DNA from: Cherax quadricarinatus
Lineage: Eukaryota > Arthropoda > Malacostraca > Decapoda > Parastacidae
Direction of reading: 5' to 3'
Assembly (NCBI RefSeq): GCF_038502225.1
Contig: NW_027196482.1
Coordinates: forward strand, 1 to 64,000
Length of the DNA: 64,000 nucleotides
Of this stretch, positions 44,004 through 55,108 are shown in pieces (the first letter of the stretch is position 1; each line of letters opens with the position of its first letter). The notes below the pieces were generated by a model. The model was not told where the DNA came from, searched no databases, and saw only the letters and a list, made by a program, of their open reading frames with translations. Both the position numbers and the translations under genes were made by a program.

Positions 44004-44266
44004 TACAGTGGTCCCTCACTTTTTGTAGTTCTCGGCAATCGTAAATTTCGCCAATCATAGGGGTATTTTCGTATAAGCATGGACTTGCTTTTCATAAGTT
44101 GACTCGCAAGTCATAGTTCATCCGGGACGCGTACCCACGGCGTGAGCCGTGACGGCAGCCAGTCTGGCATTGTTTACCAGTGAGCGAAGGTCCCCTCACG
44201 TGCTCCAGCAAAATACTTCATAATATTCCATTTATTTTAGTGCTTGCAAGTACTAAATAAGCTACC

Positions 44267-46063
44267 ATGGCTCCAAAGAAAGCTCCTAGTGCCAAGCCTG
44301 TGGTAAAGAAGGTGAGAAATACGATTGAATTTAAGAAAACCATCATTGAACAATATGAAAGTGGTACAAGTGTGGCCGAACTGGCCAGGAAGTATAAGAA
44401 ACCCTACACAACCTTATGTTCCATGGTGGCCAAGAAAAAGGAAATCAAGGATGCTGTTGTTGCAAAGGGGGTAACTATGCTGACAAAAATGAGATCACCA
44501 GTACTCGAAGAGGTTGAGAAGTTATTATTGGTGTGGATAAATGAGAAACAATTAGCAGGATATACTCTCATGACTTCGATTATTTGTGAAAAGGCTAGGC
44601 AGTTGCATGACTATTTGGTAAAGAAATTGCCTGCAACTAGTGGTGATGTGAGTGAATTTAAGGCCAGCAAAGGCTGGTTTGAGAGATTTAAGAACCGTAC
44701 TGGCATACACAGTGTGGTAAGGCATGGTGAGGCTGCCAGTTCGGACCACAAGGCAGCTGAAAAATATGTGCATGAATTCCAGGAGTACATAGAGGCTGAA
44801 GGACTGAAACCTGAACAAGTGTTCAATTGTGACGAAACAGGCCTCTTTTGGAAGAAAATGCCAAAGAGGACCTTCATTACACAAGAGGAAAAGGCAATGC
44901 CAGGACACAAGCCTATGAAAGACAGGCTGACGCTAATGTTCTGTGCTAATGCTAATGGGGATTTCAAATTGAAGCCATTACTAGTGTACCATTCTGAAAA
45001 TCCCAGAGTGTTCAGGAAAAACAATGTTATGAAGAGTAAATTGTGTGTGTTTTGGAAATCTAATAGAAAGGCATGGGTCACGAGGGAAATTTTCATCGAG
45101 TGGTTCAATGAAGTGTTTGGCCCTAGTGTGAAGGAGTATCTCCTGGAAAAGAAATTGGATCTCAAGTGCCTGCTAGTAATGGACAGTGCACCTGCTCATC
45201 CTCCAAACTTGGATGACCTAATTTTCGAGGAGTTTGGGTTCATCACAGTAAAGTTCTTGCCCCTGAATACCACTCCTCTCCTCCAGCCCATGGACCAGCA
45301 GGTCATTGCAAACTTTAAAAAACTCTACACAAAAGCAATGTTTCACAGGTGCTTGATTGTGACCACAGACACTCACTTGTCCCTAAGGGAATTTTGGAGA
45401 GAACACTTCAGCATCCTCCATTGCATAACCCTTATAGGTATGGCTTGGGAAGGAGTGACTACCAAGACTTTGAACTCTGCCTGGAGAAAATTGTGGCCAG
45501 ATTGTGTCGACAAGAGGGATTTTGAAGGGTTTGGGACTGACCCTGATGAGCCTATGTCTGTTGTGAAATCAGTTGTGGCACTGGGGAGTTCCATGGGGTT
45601 GGATGTGAGTTTGGAGGATGTGGAAGAATTGGTGGAAGACCACAACGAAGAGCTCACCACTGAGGAGCTGCAAGAGCTTCAGCAGGAAGAGCAACAGATT
45701 GCAGCTCAGAATCTTGGTGCAGAGGAGGAGGAAGAGAGATGGAAGAAGGTGCCTTCTTCAGAAATTAAAGAGATTTTTACTATGTGGGGTAAGATGGAAA
45801 GCTTTATGGAGAAACATCACCCTAACAAGGTTGTTGCAAGCCAGGTTGGCAACATGTACAGTGACAAAGTCTTGGGCCATTTTAGGGAAGTGTTAAAGAG
45901 ATGCCAGAAACAGAGCTCTCTCCACAGTTATTTTGCGAGACAGGACTCCAGTGACTCTCAAGGTGGTCCTAGTGGCATTAAGAAACAGAGAAGACAAGCA
46001 ACCCCAGAAAAGCAATTTGTACCTGAGGTGTTGCTGGAAGGGGATTCCCCTTCCAAACTATAA
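44267..46063 (+). CDS. Tigger transposase, second subfamily, intact 598 aa
   Basis: Starts MAPKKAPSAKPVVKKVRNT at the first Met after the TIR. Psq-like HTH (FKKTIIEQYESGTSVAELAR), CENP-B-like HTH (KASKGWFERFKNRTGIHSV), then Asp 1 FNCDETGLFWKKM, Asp 2 LLVMDSAPAHPPN (usual NAPGHP altered to SAPAHP), Asp 3 QPMDQQVIANFKKLYTKAMF. Acidic, Gln-rich tail (EELQELQQEEQQIAAQNLG), ending GDSPSKL. No stop or shift. Clearly homologous to the 595-aa protein at 21659-23446, with many substitutions, so a separate lineage. Confidence 0.95.
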   Translation: MAPKKAPSAKPVVKKVRNTIEFKKTIIEQYESGTSVAELARKYKKPYTTLCSMVAKKKEIKDAVVAKGVTMLTKMRSPVLEEVEKLLLVWINEKQLAGYTLMTSIICEKARQLHDYLVKKLPATSGDVSEFKASKGWFERFKNRTGIHSVVRHGEAASSDHKAAEKYVHEFQEYIEAEGLKPEQVFNCDETGLFWKKMPKRTFITQEEKAMPGHKPMKDRLTLMFCANANGDFKLKPLLVYHSENPRVFRKNNVMKSKLCVFWKSNRKAWVTREIFIEWFNEVFGPSVKEYLLEKKLDLKCLLVMDSAPAHPPNLDDLIFEEFGFITVKFLPLNTTPLLQPMDQQVIANFKKLYTKAMFHRCLIVTTDTHLSLREFWREHFSILHCITLIGMAWEGVTTKTLNSAWRKLWPDCVDKRDFEGFGTDPDEPMSVVKSVVALGSSMGLDVSLEDVEELVEDHNEELTTEELQELQQEEQQIAAQNLGAEEEEERWKKVPSSEIKEIFTMWGKMESFMEKHHPNKVVASQVGNMYSDKVLGHFREVLKRCQKQSSLHSYFARQDSSDSQGGPSGIKKQRRQATPEKQFVPEVLLEGDSPSKL

Positions 46064-46258
46064 ACCCACTCTCTCTCCTCCTCCAGTCTCCCATACACTA
46101 AGAAGAATCTCCAATAAAGGTAAGTGTTATGCTGTTAATGTTTCATTCATCATTTCCCATTGTATTGTTTATGTACTACATGTATATTTCATGTAAATTT
46201 TTTTTTTGTTTTAATACTTCTGTGTGTCAGGAATGGATTAATTGTATTTACATTATTT

Positions 46259-49200
46259 ATTATTTTATTTTATTATCACACTGGCCGATTCCCACCAAGG
46301 CAGGGTGGCCCGAAAAAGAAAAACTTTCACCATCATTCACTCCATCACTGTCTTGCCAGAAGGGTGCTTTACACTACAGTTTTTAAACTGCAACATTAAC
46401 ACCCCTCCTTCAGAGTGCAGGCACTGTACTTCCCATCTCCAGGACTCAAGTCCGGCCTGCCGGTTTCCCTGAACCCCTTCATAAATGTTACTTTGCTCAC
46501 ACTCCAACAGCACGTCAAGTATTAAAAACCATTTGTCTCCATTCACTCCTATCAAACACGCTCACGCATGCCTGCTGGAAGTCCAAGCCCCTCGCACACA
46601 AAACCTCCTTTACCCCCTCCCTCCAACCTTTCCTAGGCTGACCCCTACACCGCCTTCCTTCCACTACAGACTGATACACTCTTGAAGTTATTCTGTTTCG
46701 CTCCATTCTCTCCACATGTCCGAACCACCTCAACAACCCTTCCTCAGCCCTCTGAACAACAGTTTTGGTAATCTCGCACCTCCTCCTAACTTCCAAACTA
46801 CGAATTCTCTGCATTATATTCACACCACACATTGCTCTCAGACATGACATCTCCACTGCCTCCAGCCTTCTCCTCGCTGCAACATTCATCACCCATGCTT
46901 CACACCCATATAAGAGCGTTGGTAAAACTATACTCTCATACATTCCCCTCTTTGCCTCCTAGGACAAAGTTCTTTGTCTCCAGAGACTCCTAAGTGCAGC
47001 ACTCACCCTTTTCCCCTCATCAATTCTATGATTCACCTCATCTTTCATAGATCCATCCGCTGACACGTCCACTCCCAAATATCCGAATACATTCACCTCC
47101 TCCATACTCTCTCCCTCCAATCTGATATCTAATCTTTCATCACCTAATCTTTTTGTTATCTTCATAACCTTACTCTTTCCTGTATTCACTTTCAATTTTC
47201 TTCTTTTGCACACCCTACCAAATTCATCCACCAATCTCTGCAACTTCTCTTCAGAATCTCCCAAGAGCACAGTGTCATCAGCAAAGAGCAACTGTGACAA
47301 CTCCCACTTTATGTGTGATTCTTTATCTTTTAACTCCACGCCTCTTGCCAAGACCCTTGCATTTACTTCTCTTACAACCCCATCTATAAATATATTAAAC
47401 AACCACGGTGACATCACACATCCTTGTCTAAGGCCTACTTTTACTGGGAAATAATTTCCCTCTTTCCTACATACTCTAACTTGAGCCTCACTATCCTCGT
47501 AAAAACTCTTCACTGCTTTCAGTAACCTACCTCCTACACCATACACCTGCAACATCTGCCACATTGCCTCCCTATCCACCCTGTCATACGCCTTTTCCAA
47601 ATCCATAAATGCCACAAAGACCTCTTTAGCCTTATCTAAATACTGTTCACTTATATGTTTCACTGTAAACACCTGGTCCACACACCCCCTACCTTTCCTA
47701 AAGCCTCCTTGTTCATCTGTTATCCTATTCTCCGTCTTACTCTTAATTCTTTCAATAATAACTCTACCATACACTTTGCCAGGTATACTCAACAGACTTA
47801 TCCCCCTATAATTTTTGCACTCTCTTTTATCCCCTTTGCCTTTATACAAAGGAACTATGCATGCTCTCTGCCAATCCCTAGGTACCTTACCCTCTTCCAT
47901 ACATTTATTAACCCTTTGAGGGTCGACAGGCCCTCTCCGAAACTCGTTCTCAGGGTCGGCCAAATTTAAAAAAAAAAAAAATTATTTTCTCTTATGAAAT
48001 GATAGAGAATCTTTTCCCGATCATAAAGACACCAAAAGTTTGAAATTTGATAGAAAACTTAAGGAATTATGCTCTCGCAAAGTTAGCGGTCTCGGCGATG
48101 TTTACGCATTGGCGATTTTGCCCACTTTGAGCCCCATTTTCGGCCAATTTCACTGTACTAGTCGACAAAAAACATGAATATTTCGCTAGAACTCCATTTT
48201 GTCTATCGAATGGGTGCAAGAAACCACCCATTTATGAAATTCAACTATCCAGTACAGTGGTCAGAATTTAGCAATTTTGCCAATTTCACACAAATTTCAA
48301 AAGATGCCAATTTCCGAATAGGGTCCAGAATAAACAAGAAAGACATTCCTGGCACTAAAATGACATTTCCTCTAGCCATTAGTCACGTCTCAAGGCCCCT
48401 CTTATATTTTTTGGCTTTCCACTTTGAATTTTTATTCTCACAAAAAATAGAAGATTTACTGCTATGCAGACTACTGCATTAGTGTAAAAAATGGTATAAA
48501 TATTATTGGTGCACTTGTGAAAGAATATTAGACTCACCAGTTGACGTGTATTGCACGCTTGGCACGATTTGCTTACTTTTGAAGTTTGGTAAAAATCGAA
48601 CATTTCTGCTACTTTGAGCTCAATTTCAAGGCACCTCGCATTGTAAAACCAGTCAAAATCATCTCAATTTCTGTAATATGTCTTCCATTCTATAAAATGT
48701 GACCAAGAAAACTAGAATACAACAATAAATACCATACGAAAATACACTGCAAAGTCGCTGATTTATTAAAAAAAAATGGTCAAAGTTTTTTTTTTCTCAT
48801 TATGCACTGTGTGCTGCAGGATTTTTTTTAGACTGTGCACACTGACCACATAGACCCAGCTTTCTCCCACTAGATTTGAGGCCGCTAGAATTTATGAGTA
48901 CTAGTACGTCAAAAACCCCTACGCGTAAGACGTACTAGTACGACCAAAACCCTCAAAGGGTTAAATAATTGCACCAACCACTCCAAAACTATATCCCCAC
49001 CTGCTTTTAACATTTCTATCTTTATCCCATCAATCCCGGCTGCCTTACCCCCTTTCATTTTACCTACTGCCTCACGAACTTCCCCCACACTCACAACTGG
49101 CTCTTCCTCACTCCTACAAGATGTTATTCCTCCTTGTCCTATACACGAAATCACAGCTTCCCTATCTTCATCAACATTTAACAATTCCTCAAAATATTCC

Positions 49201-49573
49201 CTCCATCTTCCCAATACCTCTTACTCTCCATTTAATAACTCTCCTCTCCTATTTTTAACTGACAAATCCATTTGTTCTCTAGGCTTTCTTAACTTGTTAA
49301 TCTCACTCCAAAACTTTTTCTTATTTTCAACAAAATTTGTTGATAACATCTCACCCACTCTCTCATTTGCTCTCTTTTTACATTGCTTCACCACTCTCTT
49401 AACCTCTCTCTTTTTCTCCATATACTCTTCCCTCCTTGCATCACTTCTACTTTGTAAAAACTTCTCATATGCTAACTTTTTCTCCCTTACTACTCTCTTT
49501 ACATCATCATTCCACCAATCGCTCCTCTTCCCTCCCGCACCCACTTTCCTGTAACCACAAACTTCTGCTGAAC
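46259..49573 (-). mobile_element. RTE-like LINE in Tigger D, 5' truncated
   Basis: 9-bp TSD ACATTATTT (46250-46258, 49574-49582). 3' tail at left. Subfamily A. The 5' truncation lies within the linker (CSAEVCGYRKVG). M4 is inserted at a TTAA in the RT coding part. Confidence 0.9.
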
Positions 49574-49577
49574 ACAT
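46515..49577 (-). pseudogene. LINE RT pseudogene with nonsense mutations and MITE insertion
   Basis: Frame pieces on the - strand: linker 49221-49577, KGGKAAGIDGI 48966-49214, RT with FMDLEKAYDRVDRE and FADD 46959-47907, C-terminus 46515-46943. Defects: GAG TAA replaces GAG GTA near 49229 (also found in the copy at 58.87 kb); a stop near 46959 (LSLEAKR changed); and the 1-kb MITE. Confidence 0.88.
47908..48964 (-). mobile_element. TTAA MITE M4 in the LINE
   Basis: TTAA (47908-47911, 48961-48964) copies the TTAA of the LINE codon string (cf. tatttaataaatg at 15975). Ends CCCTTTGAGGGTCGAC and (reversed) CCCTTTGAGGGTTTTGGTC. 1,057 bp, collinear with M1, non-coding. The interrupted LINE gives an exact empty site, proving the boundaries. 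Confidence 0.93.
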
Positions 49578-49930
49578 TATTTCTTATGGGGAAAATTGAT
49601 TCGCAAATCGTAAATTTCGTTTATAGTAGCTCCTCCAGGAACGGATTAATTACGAAAAACGAGGGACCACTGTACATATTTGGAGGTCTCTGGATGTCCT
49701 GTCTACATGTAATTGGTTGCAGTTATTGCAAGGGATTATGTATAGCCGTGCAGAGGAGTGAACCTTGTGGTGTGTCTTACTGGTGATGTTTTTGATTGTG
49801 GTGGATGTAGAGGGAGCTACTTGTAATGTGGTATTGGAAAAGATGGAGATGTGTTTGCTGACAGAGTTAGTGGGGCAGGCTATGTATCTTCTCTCAGCGG
49901 TTACCTTGTTTGGAGTTGGGTTATACTTGA

Positions 49931-49969
49931 GTATTATTTTGATCAATGTAACCTCGATCAAAATAATAC
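49931..49969. other. Perfect 14-bp stem hairpin
   Basis: GTATTATTTTGATC at 49931-49944 pairs with GATCAAAATAATAC at 49956-49969, with an 11-nt loop. Lies in otherwise unassigned intronic DNA (49675-50290). No role can be assigned. Confidence 0.8.
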
Positions 49970-50289
49970 ACAATAACAGAATGCACAATTCAGAATAAGC
50001 TTGGCCAAAACAATACAGTAATTTTTTTATAAAGATAAGTTGGAAGACATTAGTCAACAATGTAAACTAAAGATAATGCACAAGAATACACTGCTGACAA
50101 TGAAAAATACTCTTTCTGTAAAGAATACAGTTGAATACAATACCAGAGAGAGCAATACAATGCTACAACTACCAGTTAAAGATGTAACTGCACTTATGAG
50201 TTAGATTGGTATTAATAGTAAGTTTATTTTTACCTTGTGACCAAAGCACTCTCATTATAGGTAATATTTGCCCTGTCATATTGTAAAGT

Positions 50290-50395
50290 ATGTCTGCATT
50301 ATATTGTAATGTATATCTGCATTATATTGTAATGCATGTCTGCATTATATTGTAATGCATGTCTGCAATATATTGTAATTCATGTCTGTATTATA
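50290..50395 (+). repeat. 23-bp minisatellite
   Basis: About 4.5 units of GTCTGCATTATATTGTAATG plus three bases; unit starts 50292, 50315, 50338 and so on. Imperfect at the right end. Confidence 0.85.
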
Positions 50396-50419
50396 TTTAG
50401 AATTACAGTTACATGTTTT

Positions 50420-51235
50420 CCTAGGTAGTAGGTTGGTAGACAGCAACCGCCCATGGAGGTGCTACCGTCCAGCCAAGTGAGTGTAAAACGAAAGCCTGTA
50501 GTTGTTTTACATGATGGTAGGATTGCTGGTGTTTTTTTTTTTTCTGTCTCATACATGTGCAAGATTTCAGGTACGTCTTGCTACTTCTGCTTACACTTAG
50601 GTCACACTACACATACATGCACAAGCATATATATACACACCCCTCTGGGTTTTCTTCTATTTTCTTTCTACTTCTTGTTCTTGTTTATTTCCTCTTACCT
50701 CCATGGGGAAGTGGAACAGAATTCTTCCTCTGTAAGCCATGCGTGTTGTAAGAGGCGACTGAAATGCCGGGAGCAAGGGACTAGTAACCCCTTCTCCTGT
50801 ATATATTACTAAATGTAAAAGGAGAAACTTTCGTTTTTCCTCTTGGGCCACCCCACCTCGGTGGGATACGGCCGGTGTGTTGAAAGAAGAAGAAACATGC
50901 AAGATTTCAGGTACGTCTTGCTACTTCTACTTACACTTAGGTCACACTACACATACATGTACAAGCATATATATACACACCCCTCTGGGTTTTCTGCTAT
51001 TTTCTTTCTAGTTCTTGTTCTTGTTTATTTACTCTTATCTCCATGGGGAAGTGGAACAGAATTCTTCTTCCGTAAGCTATGCGTGTCATAGGAGGCGACT
51101 AAAATGCCGGGAGCAAGGGGCTAGTAACCCCTTCTCCTGTATATATTACTAAATTTAAAAGGAGAAACTTTTGTTTTTTCTTGTGGGCCACCCCACCTCA
51201 GTGGGATATGGCTGGTGCGTTGAAAGAAAGAAGAA
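50420..51235 (+). mobile_element. Dimeric LINE-derived SINE-like element
   Basis: One complete unit (50420-50893) followed by a unit lacking its first ~130 bp (50894-51235). The pair is enclosed by a single 13-bp TSD AGTTACATGTTTT (50407-50419, 51236-51248). Each unit has the LINE 5'-UTR body and the 3' block (ccaccccacctcggtgggat) and ends GTTGAAAGAAAGAAG. Poly-T occurs at 50533 in the first unit only. Confidence 0.88.
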
Positions 51236-51279
51236 AGTTACATGTTTTGCTACACTGTTACCTAAGTCAAGATATTTTA

Positions 51280-51650
51280 TTTATTAATACATCGGCCATC
51301 TCCCACTGAGGCAGGGCTACCAAAAAAAAAAAAAAAAATTTTCATTGTCACTCACTCCATCACTGTCTTGCCAGTGGTGCCCTGATACTACAGTTCAGTA
51401 ACTGCAAATATCTCCACCCCTCCTTCAGAGAGCAGGTACTGTACTTCCCACCTCCAGGACTCAAATCTGGCTAACCGGTTTCCCTGAATCCCATCATATA
51501 TGTTACTTTGCTCACACTCCAACAGCACATCAGTTCATAGAACCACTTGTCTCCATTCACCCCTATCTGACACGCTCACGCACACTTGCTGGATGTCTTA
51601 AGTCCCTCATACACAACAACCTCCTTTATACCCTCTCCCTTCAAACTTTG
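51280..51650 (-). mobile_element. RTE-like LINE 3' end (first copy of the duplication)
   Basis: On +: atcggccatctcccactgag, A-run, then the 3' UTR to acgctcacgcacacttgctg. Only the last few codons of the ORF remain. A duplicate lies 1058 bp downstream (52338-52708). Confidence 0.8.
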
Positions 51651-52337
51651 ATACATTAAGATAATGCAACATAACATTCATATTAATGCCTCTTTTCTCT
51701 AGCTATACTTGTTGTATTGCTTCTTATCACTGGGTTTATTCTATATATTCTCCTATACACTTGATGTATTAATATATATAATTCTGTATATTTTGCCATT
51801 GTGTCTTAAGAGGCGACTGAAATGCCGGGAGCAAGGGACTAGTAACCCCTTCTCCTGTATATATTACTAAATGTAAAAGGAGAAACTTTCGTTTTTCCTC
51901 TTGGGCCACCCCACCTCGGTGGGATACGGCCGGTGTGTTGAAAGAAGAAGAAACATGCAAGATTTCAGGTACGTCTTGCTACTTCTACTTACACTTAGGT
52001 CACACTACACATACATGTACAAGCATATATATACACACCCCTCTGGGTTTTCTGCTATTTTCTTTCTAGTTCTTGTTCTTGTTTATTTACTCTTATCTCC
52101 ATGGGGAAGTGGAACAGAATTCTTCTTCCGTAAGCTATGCGTGTCATAGGAGGCGACTAAAATGCCGGGAGCAAGGGGCTAGTAACCCCTTCTCCTGTAT
52201 ATATTACTAAATTTAAAAGGAGAAACTTTTGTTTTTTCTTGTGGGCCACCCCACCTCAGTGGGATATGGCTGGTGCGTTGAAAGAAAGAAGAAAGTTACA
52301 TGTTTTGCTACACTGTTACCTAAGTCAAGATATTTTT

Positions 52338-52708
52338 TTATTAATACATTGGCCATCTCCCACTGAGGCAGGGTTACCAAAAAAAAAAAAAAAAAATTTT
52401 CATTGTCACTCACTCCATCACTGTCTTGCCAGTGGTGCCCTGATACTACAGTTCAGTAACTGCAAATATCTCCACCCCTCCTTCAGAGAGCAGGTACTGT
52501 ACTTCCCACCTCCAGGACTCAAATCTGGCTAACCGGTTTCCCTGAATCCCATCATATATGTTACTTTGCTCACACTCCAACAGCACATCAGTTCATAGAA
52601 CCACTTGTCTCCATTCACCCCTATCTGACACGCTCACGCACACTTGCTGGATGTCTTAAGTCCCTCATACACAACAACCTCCTTTATACCCTCTCCCTTC
52701 AAACTTTG
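52338..52708 (-). mobile_element. RTE-like LINE 3' end (second copy of the duplication)
   Basis: Copy of 51280-51650 created by the tandem duplication, not a separate insertion. Confidence 0.8.
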
Positions 52709-52866
52709 ATACATTAAGATAATGCAACATAACATTCATATTAATGCCTCTTTTCTCTAGCTATACTTGTTGTATTGCTTCTTATCACTGGGTTTATTCT
52801 ATATATTCTCCTATACACTTGATGTATTAATATATATAATTCTGTATATTTTGCCATTGTGTCTTA

Positions 52867-52968
52867 AGAGGCGACTAAAATGCCAGGAGTAGGGGACTAG
52901 TAACCCCCTCTGTATAAATTTTTTTAGATCACTCTGCCTCGGCAGGAGATGGCTGGTATGTTGACAAA
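52867..52968 (+). mobile_element. Old SINE-like 3' end
   Basis: agaggcgactaaaatgccag ... actctgcctcggcaggagat. More diverged than the neighbouring units, so the older substrate of the recombination. Confidence 0.75.
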
Positions 52969-53587
52969 AAATTCTGTAATTTTCTTGGTATTTTTTTACA
53001 GATGTAAGTGAAACTTACCTTAATTAATGTGCTTCAAGACAGAATATTCTGTGCTTAAAAACTCATCTTGAAACCAAACCACAGAACGGGTGGGACTTAA
53101 ACCCATGACAGTCATGTTATGATTTCTTGAGTCATCTGGAAACCCGCTGCTCAAGTTCTGATCCAGTTTTCATCGTCTTGTGTGCCTTGTTTTTCCTTTT
53201 TTTTTTCCTACCCCTGTATATTGTATCATGTTTCAATTTCATTTATTCAGACATTGCTGTTCTACCAAGACTTATACTAAAGAATAATTATTGTGATTCT
53301 TATATATACATGTTTGTTGGAATACACTTCAGATAACTTATATTGTTAGCTCATCAATTACTTCCACTCATTCTTCTATAACTAGACCATTAAAAATTGT
53401 TTTATTTTATTATTTTATAAATTATCTTGCAGTATGGATCTCTTTTTTTTAACTTACTATTAGAGTGACACATTGTATTAGAGATCTTTAAAAAATAAAA
53501 CTGTGTTGGTCTTCATACCAACCTTAAGTTTTGCTCAAAGTCTTTCTAATTATTGTATATTCTCTATTATGCAGTGATTATTGTATA
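52969..53587. other. Intronic sequence, nothing recognised
   Basis: AT-rich. Its right end (gcagtgattattgtata) is the start of the minisatellite that resumes at 62640. Confidence 0.5.
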
Positions 53588-53825
53588 CAGTGGAACCTTG
53601 ACTTACGAGTGTCCCAACTTAAGAGTTTTTTGAGATACAAGCCGCCCCTGGGTCGATTTTTTGCTTTGAGTTACGAGCCAACATTTGAGTTACGAGCCAG
53701 CTCCCCCCTCCTTCTTCCCCCTCAACCCAAAACCTGGACACCTCGCTTGTTTATCTATGAATTCATGCTTTAATTCCATGGAAATCATTATCTTTTTCTT
53801 CTCAGCAATAATAATATAATATTAC

Positions 53826-54316
53826 AGTCAAGTCACTCAGTAAGTCAGTCAAGTCATTCAGTAAGTCAGTCAAGTCATTCAGTCAGTCAGTCAAGTCATT
53901 CAGTAAGTCAGTCAAGTCATTCAGTAAGTCAGTCAAGTCATTCAGTCAGTCAGTCAAGTCATTCAATAAGTCAGTCAAGTCATTCAGTGAGTCAGTCAGG
54001 TCATTCAGTAAGTCAGTCAAGTCATTCAGTAAGTCAGTCAAGTCATTCAGTAAGTCAGTCAAGTCATTCAGTAAGTCAGTCAAGTCATTCAGTCAGTCAT
54101 GTCACTCAGTAAGTCAGTCTAGTCATTCAGTAAGTCAGTCAAGTCACTCAGTAAGTCAGTCAAGTCATTCAGTAAGCCAGTCAAGTTATTCAGTAAGTCA
54201 GTAAAGTCACTCAGTAAATCAAGTCATTCAGTAAGGCAGTCAGGTCACTCAGTAAGTCAGTCAAGTCAATCAGTAAGTCAGTCAAGTCATTCAGTAAGTC
54301 AGTCATTCAGTCAGTC
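53826..54316 (+). repeat. 21-bp minisatellite
   Basis: About 23 units of AGTAAGTCAGTCAAGTCATT plus C, with a GTCA sub-repeat (agtcagtcagtcaag variants). Imperfect towards the right. Confidence 0.93.
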
Positions 54317-54407
54317 ACACAAACTCACGTTAACCTCTTTTTCTGTGTACAAAGTAACACTTCAGTTACGGCTACAGGTTATCTCTTGTCTAATATCTGT
54401 CTAATAA

Positions 54408-54706
54408 CATGCGTGAGCGTGTTTGATAGGAGTGAATGGAGACAAATGGTTTTTAATACTTGACGTGCTGTTGGAGTGTGAGCAAAGTAACATTTATGAA
54501 GGGATTCAGGGAAACCGGCAGGCCGGACTTGAGTCCTGGAGATGGGAAGTACAGTGCCTGCACTCTGAAGGAGGGGTGTTAATGTTGCAGTTTAAAAACT
54601 GTAGTGTAAAGCACCCTTCTGGCAAGACAGTGATGGAGTGAATGATGGTGAAAGTTTTTCTTTTTCGGGCCACCCTGCCTTGGTGGGAATCGGCCAGTGT
54701 GATAAT
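54408..54706 (+). mobile_element. RTE-like LINE 3' end
   Basis: From catgcgtgagcgtgtttgat (last ORF codons) to cggccagtgtgataataaat. Essentially the same as 17320-17620 and 60480-60780. Severely 5' truncated. Confidence 0.9.
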
Positions 54707-55108
54707 AAATAAAATTTATTTATTTATTTATTTTATGTCTTTGCAAACAGTACATTGAGATTTTATATTTACAATAGTGGGTTGCAGTGCAAAGAGAGCC
54801 TCTATTATGCCTAGACATTATGGGCCAACTTAACATTATTGGCTTACAGACTACTTATAACACTTAGGATTATATCATAATTGTACAGTAGGACAGTAAT
54901 TATTTCATAGTTGAACAGTAGATTATTAATTATAAGTTAATTAAATTTGTATAAGACAAAGGATATATTCATATAGTCTAAAATGCTTTTTGTGAAAACA
55001 ATAGTTCAATTATATTTCTGTCAACAATGGATAAAGGGTTCAAAGTGATTGTTGAAGTTATGATGTGGGAGTACATAGGTGAGTATGTGTGTACAGAATA
55101 TTTAGCAT

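Larger units (their letters stand above)
44006..49672 (+). mobile_element. Tigger element D with nested LINE and MITE
   Basis: TIRs CAGTGGTCCCTCACTTTTTG / AACGAGGGACCACTG with TA on both sides; subterminal aatcgtaaatttcg is repeated inverted at both ends. Transposase at 44267-46063, then the 3' part is split by a LINE (46259-49573) that is itself split by MITE M4. A different Tigger subfamily from A-C. Confidence 0.92.
50751..52866 (+). repeat. 1058-bp tandem duplication (two units)
   Basis: Units 50751-51808 and 51809-52866, almost identical (an indel in tattttatttatt/tatttttttatt and an A-run length change seen). Each holds the distal part of a SINE unit, the 3' half-SINE, and a 5'-truncated LINE 3' end. 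All junctions fall in the shared SINE string agaggcgactraaatgcc, which also begins the old SINE end at 52867. Confidence 0.93.

Noticed and set aside
50843..51091. 82-aa ORF found twice (also 51901-52149)
   Set aside because: Identical because of the 1058-bp duplication; it lies in SINE-like sequence with no coding evidence.
53826..54316. 21-bp repeat as a coding repeat domain
   Set aside because: The unit is a multiple of three, but indels break the register repeatedly and no longer ORF contains it.
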